Shown here piece after piece: positions 25,646 through 33,582 of a stretch of DNA of 64,000 nt. The position numbers were made by a program, and so were the translations under genes. Under the pieces are notes generated by a model. That model saw nothing but the letters and a program-made list of their open reading frames with translations. It did not search any database and had not been told where the DNA came from. Source of the DNA: DASZHJ01 sp035541215 (GTDB lineage Bacteria > Pseudomonadota > Alphaproteobacteria > ATCC43930 > CGMCC-115725); contig DATKNV010000206.1 in NCBI GenBank assembly GCA_035541215.1, positions 1-64,000 on the forward strand. Reading direction: 5' to 3'. The first letter of the stretch is position 1; every line of letters starts with the position of its first letter.

Positions 25646-26239
25646 ATGCGCACGGGTATCGCTGCTGCGGCCGCGTTGGTGCTTTCGGCGATGCCCGCCG
25701 CGGCGCATCCGCACGTCTTCATCGATTACGCGGTGGTGCTGCAGTTCGACGGGGGAGCGCTCAAATCCGTGCGGATGACCTGGACCTTCGACGAGATGTA
25801 CAGCTCCATGCTGTCCCAGGACTACACGAGTCATCCCCGCGGCCCGCTCGGCGCGGCCGACGTGACCCGGCTCCAGAAGGGCGCTTTCGAGGACACTGCC
25901 GACTACCACTACTTCGTCGACGTGACGCTGAACGGCAAGCCCATCGAGGTGAAGAAGGTCACGGACTTCGCGGCCAAATTCGAGCATCACCGGATGACCT
26001 ATTCCTTCACCGTGCCGATCGGCGAGGCCCCTGCCTCCGGGAAGCACGCGCTCGAGATCGCGGCCTTCGACAACGAGTTCTACATCGACTTCGAGCTCGT
26101 CGATAAGGACGCCGTCGGCTTCGAGAATGCCGAGGGACTCGGCGTCTCCTGCGCACCCAAGAAGGCGCGGAAAAACACGCCCGTGATCGGCGCCGTCGAT
26201 ACCGTGGTCATGGCCTGCACGTGGGGAGAGGCGAGCTGA
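25646..26239 (+). CDS. DUF1007 family secreted protein, metal-transport associated
   Basis: 197 residues with a signal peptide (MRTGIAAAAALVLSAMPAAA) followed by the family hallmark HPHVFIDYAVVLQF, whose histidines could bind metal at the mature N-terminus. MTWTFDEMYSSML and FAAKFEHHRMTYSF are further DUF1007 features. The family is usually found beside NiCoT/RcnA-type permeases and zinc transporters, as here, where the permease gene starts 10 bases downstream. A periplasmic metal-binding helper is the likely role. Confidence 0.82.
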   Translation: MRTGIAAAAALVLSAMPAAAHPHVFIDYAVVLQFDGGALKSVRMTWTFDEMYSSMLSQDYTSHPRGPLGAADVTRLQKGAFEDTADYHYFVDVTLNGKPIEVKKVTDFAAKFEHHRMTYSFTVPIGEAPASGKHALEIAAFDNEFYIDFELVDKDAVGFENAEGLGVSCAPKKARKNTPVIGAVDTVVMACTWGEAS

Positions 26240-26249
26240 GGAGCCGGGA

Positions 26250-27266
26250 ATGAGAAAGTTGCGGGCTATCTTTATCGCGCTCCTGCTCGCGCTCGCGCTT
26301 GCTCCCGCAGCAACGGCCGATTCCATCACCGGCCGCGGCGCTCCGCCCGAGAGCGCAGGCGCGAGCCTTCCGTTCGCGAATGGCTTCATGATGCGGCTCG
26401 CAGCCGCGCAAAAGCATCTCAATGACACCATCTCCGCGGAGTTCCGCAGCGTCCGCGACGGCGGCTCGCGCCTGGCGATCCTCGCGATCCTCGGTCTCTC
26501 CTTCCTCTATGGCGCGCTCCATGCGGTGGGGCCCGGCCACGGAAAGGCCGTCGTTGCCTCCTATTTCGTCGCGAACCGCGCGCGCTGGACCGCGGGGATC
26601 GTTATGGGGAGCATGATCTCACTCATCCAAGGCGTCTCCGCCATCGCGATGGTGGGTCTCCTCGCGATCCTCCTGCAATGGCGCCAGTTCGAGGTCCTGA
26701 ACCGTACCGCCTCCGTCGAGTTCGTGAGCTACGCCCTGATCGCGCTCCTAGGCGCGGTGATGCTCTTCCGCGCCCTCACCGGGCGCGGCCATCACCACGA
26801 TCACGAGCATCACCATCATGCTGATCATGTTCCTCTCCCCTCCGGGGAGAGGTCAGGTGAGGGCGCCGGCGCCTCTCATGAAACGCATCATGCGGCGGCC
26901 TCTCACCCCGGCCCTCACCCCGGAGGGGAGAGGGGGAAGGCGCGGCCGCCCCGCCTCGACCTCAAGCTCGTGATCGCCGCGGGCCTCACGCCCTGCGCGA
27001 GCGCCATCATCATCCTGCTCTTCGCGCTCGCGAACGATGCGCTCGGGGTCGGGATCGCCGCGGTCGCGGTGCTCTCGCTGGGGATGGCGCTCACGGTCTC
27101 GACCATCGGCGTCGCGAGCGTCCTCGGACGGCACACGCTGCTGCGCGTCCTCGACGCCGTCGGCGTCAAGAGCCACCGCTTCGAGCAGAGCCTCGCCGCG
27201 GTCGGCGCCTTCTGCATCGTCGCGGTCTCGAGCCTCCTCATGCTCGGCGCCTGGTACCGGATCTGA
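26250..27266 (+). CDS. RcnA/NiCoT-type nickel-cobalt permease with repeat-derived insert
   Basis: 338 residues. It has an N-terminal signal-like helix, then the family motif LHAVGPGHGKAVVASYF (~90-106) and GLTPCASAIIILLFAL (~248-263), the His/Cys region used for Ni/Co transport by RcnA-type permeases. A His-rich loop (HHHDHEHHHHADH, ~182-194) precedes a ~35-residue stretch encoded by an inverted-repeat element, and the frame stays open through it. Next to DUF1007 and the Zur-linked znu genes, so export of Ni/Co or handling of Zn is plausible. Direction of transport is inferred. Confidence 0.8.
   Translation: MRKLRAIFIALLLALALAPAATADSITGRGAPPESAGASLPFANGFMMRLAAAQKHLNDTISAEFRSVRDGGSRLAILAILGLSFLYGALHAVGPGHGKAVVASYFVANRARWTAGIVMGSMISLIQGVSAIAMVGLLAILLQWRQFEVLNRTASVEFVSYALIALLGAVMLFRALTGRGHHHDHEHHHHADHVPLPSGERSGEGAGASHETHHAAASHPGPHPGGERGKARPPRLDLKLVIAAGLTPCASAIIILLFALANDALGVGIAAVAVLSLGMALTVSTIGVASVLGRHTLLRVLDAVGVKSHRFEQSLAAVGAFCIVAVSSLLMLGAWYRI
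26832..26933. repeat. Palindromic repeat element inserted inside the RcnA-like gene
   Basis: Perfect 16-base inverted arms CCTCTCCCCTCCGGGG (26832-26847) and its complement (26918-26933) enclose about 70 bases. Shorter internal TGAGG/CCTCA pairs extend the pairing. The type resembles the common proteobacterial REP-like elements that translate as PLPSGER or SPGPHPGGER, and both of these appear in the permease loop. It maintains the reading frame. Confidence 0.8.
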
Positions 27267-27291
27267 GCCTTCCGCCTTCCCATGGGCATGG

Positions 27292-27308
27292 ACGTTATAG
27301 TATAACGT
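27292..27308. promoter_or_regulatory. Zur box before znuA
   Basis: Perfect palindrome ACGTTATA-G-TATAACGT, 17 bases. It contains the GTTATA/TATAAC core of zinc uptake regulator sites and lies 25 bases upstream of the znuA start, over the likely -10 region. It predicts zinc-dependent repression of znuA-znuC-znuB. Confidence 0.85.
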
Positions 27309-27333
27309 TGCGCGCCTTCAGGGAGGTGAACCC

Positions 27334-28200
27334 ATGCGTCTTCTCTTCGCGGTCGCTTTCGCCCTCGGTCTCTGCGGCACCGCCGCACGGGCCGACCCCG
27401 TCGCGATCGTCGCCGCCGAGAATTTCTACGGCGATCTCGCCATGCAGATCGGCGGCCCCGACGTGACCGTCACGAGCATCCTCACCAACCCCGACCAGGA
27501 TCCGCATCTCTTCGAGGCGAGCGCCTCGACCGCGCGCGCCATTGCGGCCGCGCGCGTCGTGATCCTCAACGGTGCCGATTACGATCCCTGGATGGAGAAG
27601 CTGCTCTCGGCCTCGAAGGCGCCGGGGCGCGAGGTGATCGAGGCGGCGAAGCTCCTGCACAAGAAGGCGGGCGACAATCCCCATCTCTGGTACGATCCCG
27701 CGGCCATGCCCGCCGTCGCCAAGGCGCTCGCCGCCACGCTTGCGAAACTCGATCCAGCTCATCGCGCGGGCTACGAGCAGCGCCTGGCCGCATTCCTCGC
27801 CTCGCTCGAGCCGATGCAGGCGAAGATTGCGGAGATGCGCAAGCAGTATGCGGGGACGCCGGTCACTGCGACCGAGCCGGTCTTCGGCTACATGGCGGCG
27901 GCGCTCGGCCTGACGATGCGGAACGAGCGCTTCCAGCTCGCGGTCCAGAACGACACCGAGCCGAGCCCCTCGGAGATCGCGGCCTTCCAGAGGGACCTGA
28001 AGACGCACGCGGTCAAGGTGCTGCTCTACAACAGCCAGGCCCAGGAGGAGCTCACCAGGAAGATGCGCGAGCTCGCGCAGCAATCCGGCATCCCCGTGGT
28101 GGGCGTGAGCGAGACGGCGCCGCCCGACACGAAGTACCAGGATTGGATGCTCCAGCAATTGGACGCGCTCGACAGGGCGCTCGGCGGCAAAAGCTCGTGA
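27334..28200 (+). CDS. znuA: Zinc ABC transporter substrate-binding protein
   Basis: 288 residues with a signal peptide ending near residue 20 (GTAARA). It is of the cluster A-I metal-binding type: AAENFYGDLAMQIGG, NPDQDPHLFEAS (first ligand His), GDNPHLWYDPAAM (second His), and VTATEPVFGYMAAALG. The short linker lacks the long His-rich loop of many ZnuA proteins. It binds Zn2+ (possibly Mn2+) in the periplasm. Preceded by a Zur box, followed by the ATPase gene with a GTGA overlap. Confidence 0.92.
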   Translation: MRLLFAVAFALGLCGTAARADPVAIVAAENFYGDLAMQIGGPDVTVTSILTNPDQDPHLFEASASTARAIAAARVVILNGADYDPWMEKLLSASKAPGREVIEAAKLLHKKAGDNPHLWYDPAAMPAVAKALAATLAKLDPAHRAGYEQRLAAFLASLEPMQAKIAEMRKQYAGTPVTATEPVFGYMAAALGLTMRNERFQLAVQNDTEPSPSEIAAFQRDLKTHAVKVLLYNSQAQEELTRKMRELAQQSGIPVVGVSETAPPDTKYQDWMLQQLDALDRALGGKSS

Positions 28201-28997
28201 GCGCGATCGAGCTCAGTCACCTCACGCTGACGCGGGGCGAGCGGGTCGTTCTCTCCTGCGTGGACGCCAGCATCGCCGAAGGTGAATTCGTGGGAGTCTT
28301 CGGGCCGAACGGCGCCGGCAAGACCACGCTGCTGCAGGCGATCCTCGGCGTGCTGCGGCCGCGGCAGGGCGAGATCCGCGTCTTCGGCGCCCCCGCCGGC
28401 AATGGCGGCGCGCAGGCGGGTTACCTGCCGCAGAAGCGGAGCACGCTCGGCGATCTCCGTCTGCGCGGCCGCGATTTCGTCGCGAGCGCCTATAAGGGCG
28501 AGCGCTGGGGGCTGCCGATCCTCGGCGCCGAGGGTCGCGCCGCCGTCGGCTGGGCGCTCGAGACGGTGGAGGCGACGGAGCTCGCGGAGCGGCCGCTCGC
28601 GGAGCTCTCCGGCGGCGAGCAGCAGCGGCTGCTCCTTGCGCAGGCGCTTTTGGAGAAGCCGCGCCTCCTTCTCCTCGACGAGCCCCTGATCTCGCTCGAT
28701 CCCCGCTACCAGCAGGCAGTGGTCGACCTCGTGAAGCGCGTGCAGCGGGCGCTCGGCATGACCGTGCTCTTCACCGCGCACGAGCTCAACCCGCTGCTCG
28801 GCGCCATGGATCGCGTGCTCTATCTCGGAGGCGGGCAGGCGGCGCTCGGCTCCGTCGATGCCGTCATGACGTCCGAGGTGTTGTCGCGACTCTACCGGGC
28901 GCCGATCGAGGTGCTCCACGTCGACGGACGCATCATCGTGGTGTCCGCTCAGGGCGCGGTGGAGGCCGATGCTCACCGCCACGACCACGATGTTTGA
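28197..28997 (+). CDS. znuC: Zinc ABC transporter ATPase
   Basis: 266 residues from GTG 28197, which overlaps the znuA stop. Walker A is GPNGAGKTT (~38-46), the signature is LSGGEQQRLLLAQAL, and Walker B is RLLLLDEPLISLD. The C-terminus ends in a His/Asp-rich tail (DAHRHDHDV) that could sense or bind metal. It powers import with ZnuA and ZnuB. It overlaps znuB by 29 bases. Confidence 0.93.
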   Translation: MSAIELSHLTLTRGERVVLSCVDASIAEGEFVGVFGPNGAGKTTLLQAILGVLRPRQGEIRVFGAPAGNGGAQAGYLPQKRSTLGDLRLRGRDFVASAYKGERWGLPILGAEGRAAVGWALETVEATELAERPLAELSGGEQQRLLLAQALLEKPRLLLLDEPLISLDPRYQQAVVDLVKRVQRALGMTVLFTAHELNPLLGAMDRVLYLGGGQAALGSVDAVMTSEVLSRLYRAPIEVLHVDGRIIVVSAQGAVEADAHRHDHDV

Positions 28998-29829
28998 GTA
29001 CGATTTCATGCAGACCGCCTTCGCCGCCGGCACGGTGGTGGCGGTCGTCGCGGGCGCGGTCGGATATTTCCTGGTGCTGCGCAATCTCACCTTCGCGGGC
29101 CACGCGCTCTCGCATGTGGGCTTCGCGGGAGCGACCGGCGCGCTGCTGGTGGGGATGCCGCCCTTCTGGGGCCTGCTCCTCTTCACGCTCGCCGCCAGCA
29201 CTGCCATGGGCCTCTTGGGCGAGCGGCTGCGCGGGCGCGATGTGGCCGTGGGCGTGATCCTCTCGATGTCGCTGGGATTGGGCGTCCTCTTCCTCAGCCT
29301 CTACACCGCCTACGCGACGCAGGCGACCGCGCTCCTCTTCGGCAACGTGCTGGGCGTGAGCCGGGGAAGCCTCCTGAGCCTCGCGCTGCTCGCCCTGGTG
29401 AGCCTCGTCGCGCTTGCGGCGATCTCGCGCCCGCTGCTCTTCGCGACGCTCGATCCCGAGCTTGCGGAGGCCAAGGGCGTCTCGCTCCGCCTCGTCTCCA
29501 TGCTCTTCCTGCTGATCGTCGGCATCGCGGTCGCCGAGGCCGTGCAGATCGTGGGCATCCTCCTGGTCTTTGCGCTGATGGTCGGGCCGTCGGCGGCAGC
29601 GCTTCGGCTCGCCTCCGGGCTCAAGGCGGGCGTGCTGCTCTCGATCTTGCTGGCGGTGGTGGAGACCTGGGCGGGGATCGCGCTTTCCTATCTCACGGAT
29701 TGGCCGCCCACCTTCTGGATCACGATGCTGGGCTCCGCGGTCTATCTCCTGAGTCTCCTTGCCCCGCGCGCCGCTGCGAGGCCCGCACCTACCGCGCACG
29801 GCCACGCGCATGCGGTCGATGCGGATTGA
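28969..29829 (+). CDS. znuB: Zinc ABC transporter permease
   Basis: 286 residues with about eight membrane segments, typical of the ABC-3 family: GYFLVLRNLTFAGHALSHVG near residue 32 is diagnostic. DPELAEAKGVSLRLVSMLFL and EAVQIVGILLVFALMVGPSA are also family regions. The C-terminus again carries a His-containing tail (HGHAHAVD). ATG 28969 lies inside znuC; the next in-frame ATG at 28990 is possible. Last gene of the Zur-controlled set, followed by the cobalamin riboswitch. Confidence 0.92.
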   Translation: MLTATTTMFEYDFMQTAFAAGTVVAVVAGAVGYFLVLRNLTFAGHALSHVGFAGATGALLVGMPPFWGLLLFTLAASTAMGLLGERLRGRDVAVGVILSMSLGLGVLFLSLYTAYATQATALLFGNVLGVSRGSLLSLALLALVSLVALAAISRPLLFATLDPELAEAKGVSLRLVSMLFLLIVGIAVAEAVQIVGILLVFALMVGPSAAALRLASGLKAGVLLSILLAVVETWAGIALSYLTDWPPTFWITMLGSAVYLLSLLAPRAAARPAPTAHGHAHAVDAD

Positions 29830-29857
29830 CGGCCCGGGCGATCCTCTTCTAAGGTCG

Positions 29858-30025
29858 TCGGCGATGGCTCCCCTCGGGGATCAAAAGGGAACGCGGTAAG
29901 GTCGATGAGATCGAAGCCGCGGCTGCCCCCGCAACTGTGAGCGGCGAGTCGAGCGCCAGCGCGCCACTGGGCAACCGGGAAGGCGGCGCTCGACGAGGAC
30001 CCGCAAGCCAGGAGACCTGCCATCG
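29858..30025 (+). ncRNA. Cobalamin (AdoCbl) riboswitch
   Basis: All main conserved blocks are present in order: GGCTCCCC...GGGGATCAAAAGGGAA, GCCGCGGCTGCCCCCGCAAC followed by TGTGA (29916-29940), GCCACTGGG (29963-29971), GGGAAGGCGGC, and the terminal B12 box AAGCCAGGAGACCTGCC (30005-30021). It precedes the NiCoT permease gene, so vitamin B12 should shut off cobalt uptake. No other gene lies in 29830-30254. Confidence 0.93.
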
Positions 30026-30104
30026 CGCGCGGTCACGCGCGAGGACGCTGGGCGGGGTGCACCGGCGGGGATCGGCGCGTCCGGCGGGCGCGGCACGATT
30101 CTTG

Positions 30105-30140
30105 CCTCGCGGGTGACGTGAGCGAGCGTCAACCGCGAGG
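30105..30140 (+). other. Strong hairpin between riboswitch and NiCoT gene
   Basis: Left arm CCTCGCGGGTGACG (30105-30118) pairs with CGTCAACCGCGAGG (30127-30140), 13 of 14 positions matching around an eight-base loop. No T-run follows, so it is not a standard intrinsic terminator. It may be part of the expression platform or an RNA stability element. Confidence 0.55.
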
Positions 30141-30254
30141 TCCAGATGGTCCCTATCCACGCTTTCCTGCCTTCCCCAATCGCGCTGTCCCGGTGCTGAG
30201 CCGCTCATGCTCGGTCCAATCATCGCAACGGCATTCGGCGACGCGGGGGGCAGC

Positions 30255-31268
30255 ATGAAACCCAAGATCATCGGAATCTACGCATTCCTCGCCGCGGCGA
30301 ATTTGGCGGCATGGGCCTGGGCCCTCATCGCGTTCCGAGATCATCCGGTGCTCCTGGGTACGGCCTTCCTGGCCTACAGCTTCGGGCTCAGGCACGCCGT
30401 CGACGCCGACCACATCGCCGCCATCGACAACGTCACGCGCAAGCTCATGCAGGAGGGCAAGAAGCCGGCCGCGGTCGGCTTCTTCTTCTCGCTGGGGCAT
30501 TCGAGCCTCGTGGTGCTGGCCTCGCTCGCGGTCGCGCTGACGGCCTCGGCGCTCGAAGGAAGTTTTGCGGCTTGGCGCGAGATCGGCGGCCTCATCGGAA
30601 CCTCCGTCTCCGTCTTCTTTCTCTTCGCGGTCGCCTTCGCGAACATCCTGATCTTCATCTCGGTCTATCGCAGCTTCCGGCGCGTGCGCCGCGGCGTTCC
30701 CTTCCTCGAGGAGGAGCTCGACGTCTTCCTCGCGAAGCGCGGCCTGCTCGGCCGTCTGTTTCGCCCGGTGTTCCGATTGATCGGCAAGAGCTGGCACATG
30801 TTCCTGCTCGGCCTTCTCTTCGGCCTCGGCTTCGACACCGCGACCGAGGTGGCGGTTCTCGGCATTTCCGGGGCGGAGGCCGCGAAGGGGCTCTCGGTCT
30901 GGTCGATCATGGTGTTTCCCGCGCTCTTCACCGCGGGCATGTCGCTCGTCGACACCACCGACAGCGTGCTGATGGTGGGCGCTTACGGCTGGGCCTTCGT
31001 GAAGCCCATCCGCAAGCTCTACTACAACATGACGATCACGCTGGTCTCCGTGCTGGTGGCGATCCTCGTGGGCGGGATCGAGGCGCTCGGTCTCGTCGCG
31101 GACAAGCTCGAGCTCGACGGCTGGTTCTGGGAGGGCGTTGCCGCGCTCAACGAGAATTTCGGCAGCCTCGGCTATCTCATCATCGCGATCTTCGCTGCGA
31201 GCTGGCTCGTCTCGATGGCGATCTATCGCCTGCGCGGCTATGACGCGATCGACCCCGCTACCCCCTGA
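30255..31268 (+). CDS. NiCoT-family cobalt/nickel uptake permease
   Basis: 337 residues from ATG 30255, preceded by GGGGGG. The NiCoT signature is complete: RHAVDADHIAAIDNVTRKLM (~45-64), GFFFSLGHSSLVVLAS (~76-91), LLFGLGFDTATEVAVL and FPALFTAGMSLVDTTDSVLM. These proteins (HoxN/NixA/NhlF) import Ni2+ and/or Co2+ across the inner membrane. The cobalamin riboswitch upstream argues that cobalt for B12 synthesis is the relevant ion. Distinct from the RcnA-like permease at 26250. Confidence 0.93.
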   Translation: MKPKIIGIYAFLAAANLAAWAWALIAFRDHPVLLGTAFLAYSFGLRHAVDADHIAAIDNVTRKLMQEGKKPAAVGFFFSLGHSSLVVLASLAVALTASALEGSFAAWREIGGLIGTSVSVFFLFAVAFANILIFISVYRSFRRVRRGVPFLEEELDVFLAKRGLLGRLFRPVFRLIGKSWHMFLLGLLFGLGFDTATEVAVLGISGAEAAKGLSVWSIMVFPALFTAGMSLVDTTDSVLMVGAYGWAFVKPIRKLYYNMTITLVSVLVAILVGGIEALGLVADKLELDGWFWEGVAALNENFGSLGYLIIAIFAASWLVSMAIYRLRGYDAIDPATP

Positions 31269-31283
31269 TGCGGCAGCGTGCCG

Positions 31284-31309
31284 CAGGCACCTCAGCGCAT
31301 AGGTGCCTG
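31284..31309 (+). terminator. Hairpin after NiCoT gene, possible terminator
   Basis: Perfect nine-base stem CAGGCACCT / AGGTGCCTG with an eight-base loop, 15 bases after the NiCoT stop. It lacks a clear T-run. The rest of 31310-31476 shows nothing recognisable. Confidence 0.4.
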
Positions 31310-31476
31310 GCGCCGGCGGTCATTCAGTCGCCCCCTCGCCATGCCGGGGAGAATGGTAAACTCCCGGCTCATTCCGCGAGCATGGGCCGGCGCCGCACCG
31401 TCTGCCACGAACGGGTCGGGCCGCGCTCATATCGGGTAGGAGCACGAGCGATGCGGCAATCCCGCGGGCCGGCGGC

Positions 31477-32079
31477 ATGACACGACGAACCCGCCTGCAT
31501 CTCGCACTCGGCGCGGCGCTGCTCATCGCGAGTGCCGCGGGTACGGGGCTTTACCTGCGCTCATGGCTCGCGCCCGCCGCGGATGGCGGCGCGTCGCTCG
31601 GCGGACCCTTCACGCTGACGCGCGCGGACGGCGTCACCGTCACCGAGAGCACCTATCGCGGCAAATGGCTGCTCATCTATTTCGGCTACACCTATTGTCC
31701 CGATGCCTGCCCAACCGCGCTCAATGCGATCGCGGAGGCGATGGAGAAGCTGGGGCCCGCCGCCACGAACGTGCAGCCGCTCTTCATCACCATCGATCCC
31801 GCGCGCGACACGCCCGCGGTCGTCGGCGAATACGTCAAGGCCTTCGATCCCCGCATCGTCGGCCTCACCGGCACCGAGGGGCAGATTGCCGCAGTTGCCA
31901 CGGAATACCAAGTCTATTACAAGCGCCGCGAGACCGAGGGCGGCCCGTACCTTATGGACCACACCTCCCTCATCTACGTCGTCGATCCCGCGGGCAAGCT
32001 CGTGCGCTTCTTCGGCGGCAGCAGCTCCGGCGAGCGCATCGCGCAGCACCTCCTCGAGCTCATGAGCCAGACTTCCTGA
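31477..32079 (+). CDS. SCO1/SenC copper chaperone for cytochrome oxidase
   Basis: 200 residues with an N-terminal membrane anchor (~8-28). The thioredoxin-like domain has the copper-binding YCPDACP motif (Cys74, Cys78) and the distal His162 in LMDHTSLIYV, the three ligands of Sco proteins. ITIDPARDTP is also typical. It delivers Cu to the CuA centre of cytochrome c oxidase on the periplasmic side. It is followed by PCuAC at nine bases, the classical partner. Confidence 0.93.
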   Translation: MTRRTRLHLALGAALLIASAAGTGLYLRSWLAPAADGGASLGGPFTLTRADGVTVTESTYRGKWLLIYFGYTYCPDACPTALNAIAEAMEKLGPAATNVQPLFITIDPARDTPAVVGEYVKAFDPRIVGLTGTEGQIAAVATEYQVYYKRRETEGGPYLMDHTSLIYVVDPAGKLVRFFGGSSSGERIAQHLLELMSQTS

Positions 32080-32088
32080 GAGGACGTC

Positions 32089-32646
32089 ATGAAGCACATC
32101 TTGATATTGGCGCTCGCGCTCCTCGCGACGCTTCCCGCGCAGGCGCAGAACGCTCCCTCCTCGACTCTCAGCGTCGACCAGGTCTGGGCCCGCGCGACCC
32201 CCGGGGGTGCCAAGACCGGCGCCGTCTATCTCACGGTGGTCAACGGCACCGCGAGCGACGACAAGATCGTGGGCGCCTCGACGCCCGCGGCGCGCGAGGC
32301 GCAGCTCCACACCATGATCGACGACAACGGCGTCATGAAGATGCGCGAGCTCAAGAGCATCGACGTCAAGGCCGGCGCCACCGTCACCCTGAAGCCCGGT
32401 GGCATGCACGTGATGCTACTCGGCCTCACGAAGCCGCTGAAGCCCGGCGATAGCTTCTCGCTCACGCTGGAGTTCGAGAAGGGCGGCAAGAAGGAGCTCG
32501 CCGTCGCCGTCACCAAGGCCGGCGCCATGGGCATGGGCAACATGGGCGGGACGGGGAACATGCCCGGCATGGGCAACATGGACAACATGCCCGGCCATGA
32601 CATGGGCTCGATGGGCGGCCACGGCATGGGCGGTAAGCAGAACTAG
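32089..32646 (+). CDS. PCu(A)C periplasmic copper chaperone with Met/His-rich tail
   Basis: 185 residues with a signal peptide ending at AQA (residue ~19). The copper site H-X10-M-X21-H-X-M is exact: His74, Met85, His107, Met109. The last ~40 residues are repetitive Gly-Met-Asn/His (MGMGNMGGTGNM, GHDMGSMGGHGMGG), an extra Cu(I)/Cu(II) binding tail found in some PCuAC proteins. It hands copper to Sco or directly to cytochrome oxidase. Operon partner of the Sco gene. Confidence 0.93.
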   Translation: MKHILILALALLATLPAQAQNAPSSTLSVDQVWARATPGGAKTGAVYLTVVNGTASDDKIVGASTPAAREAQLHTMIDDNGVMKMRELKSIDVKAGATVTLKPGGMHVMLLGLTKPLKPGDSFSLTLEFEKGGKKELAVAVTKAGAMGMGNMGGTGNMPGMGNMDNMPGHDMGSMGGHGMGGKQN

Positions 32647-32662
32647 TTTCGGGGAAAACGGC

Positions 32663-33559
32663 ATGGCCGAGAGCACGGCACTCGAAGACGATCGCGCGAT
32701 GAGGGTCTGGCAGGGACCCGAGGGCGAGAAGCGCTTTCGTGTCGGAAGCGAGGAGCACAAGCGGCTCTTCTGCCGCATGCTCCTCGACACGCACAACCCC
32801 TATAAGCCCGCGGTGATGGACTGGCCGCGCCTCGAGGAGACCGAGCGCCAGCGGCTCGTGAGCCTCCCCATCTGGGACATCGCCGTGCAGACCGAGGGCA
32901 AGGCGAAGATCCGGGTGCTCACCTACGGCGAGGCGATCCGGGACGCACTGCTCGCGGAGGCGATCCGCCTCAACGGCTTCGAGGAGGGCCGGCACAAGGA
33001 AGTGCTCGCGAACATGGTCGAGGCCTACGGCATCAAGCTCGGGCCGGAGCCGCCTTACCAGCAGCCGCGTGACGCTGAATGGGCCTTCATGGTCACGGGC
33101 TACAGCGAGTGCATCGACAGCTTCTTCGCCTTCGGCCTCTTCGAGCTCGCCAAGCGCTCCGGCTACTTCCCGCCCGAGCTCGTCGCGACCTTCGAGCCCG
33201 TGATGCAGGAGGAGGGGCGGCACATCCTCTTCTTCGTCAATTGGGCCGCCTGGCATCGCCGCAACCTGCCGTTCTGGAGGAAGCCGATCTTCGATCTGCG
33301 CCGCCTCGGCGTCTGGATCAAGCTCATCCACGAGCGAATGCAGACCGCGCGCGACGTTGGCGGCGGCGACAATTTCACCATGAGCGGCCATCAGTCCATG
33401 GGGATCGACGTCGACGCGACCGAGCTCATGCGCATCTGTCTTGCGGAGAACGACCGACGCCTCGGCGGCTACGATGCGCGGCTGCTCCGGCCGAGAATCG
33501 TGCCGCGCCTCGTCCGCTTCGCGCTCCGCTTCATGAAGAAGCCGAAGCCCGCGGCCTGA
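32663..33559 (+). CDS. Ferritin-like di-iron protein of unknown substrate
   Basis: 298 residues from ATG 32663, with GGGG 8-11 bases upstream. The all-helical centre has two EEGRH motifs (107-111 in NGFEEGRHKEV, 183-187 in MQEEGRHILFF) plus Glu149 in GYSECIDSFF, a carboxylate/His arrangement like di-iron ferritin-like enzymes. No signal peptide. It follows the copper chaperones at 16 bases, so it may be co-transcribed, although a link to copper is not evident. Related proteins are annotated only as ferritin-like. Confidence 0.6.
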   Translation: MAESTALEDDRAMRVWQGPEGEKRFRVGSEEHKRLFCRMLLDTHNPYKPAVMDWPRLEETERQRLVSLPIWDIAVQTEGKAKIRVLTYGEAIRDALLAEAIRLNGFEEGRHKEVLANMVEAYGIKLGPEPPYQQPRDAEWAFMVTGYSECIDSFFAFGLFELAKRSGYFPPELVATFEPVMQEEGRHILFFVNWAAWHRRNLPFWRKPIFDLRRLGVWIKLIHERMQTARDVGGGDNFTMSGHQSMGIDVDATELMRICLAENDRRLGGYDARLLRPRIVPRLVRFALRFMKKPKPAA

Positions 33560-33582
33560 GCGGCCGGCCGCGCGCCGCCCCG

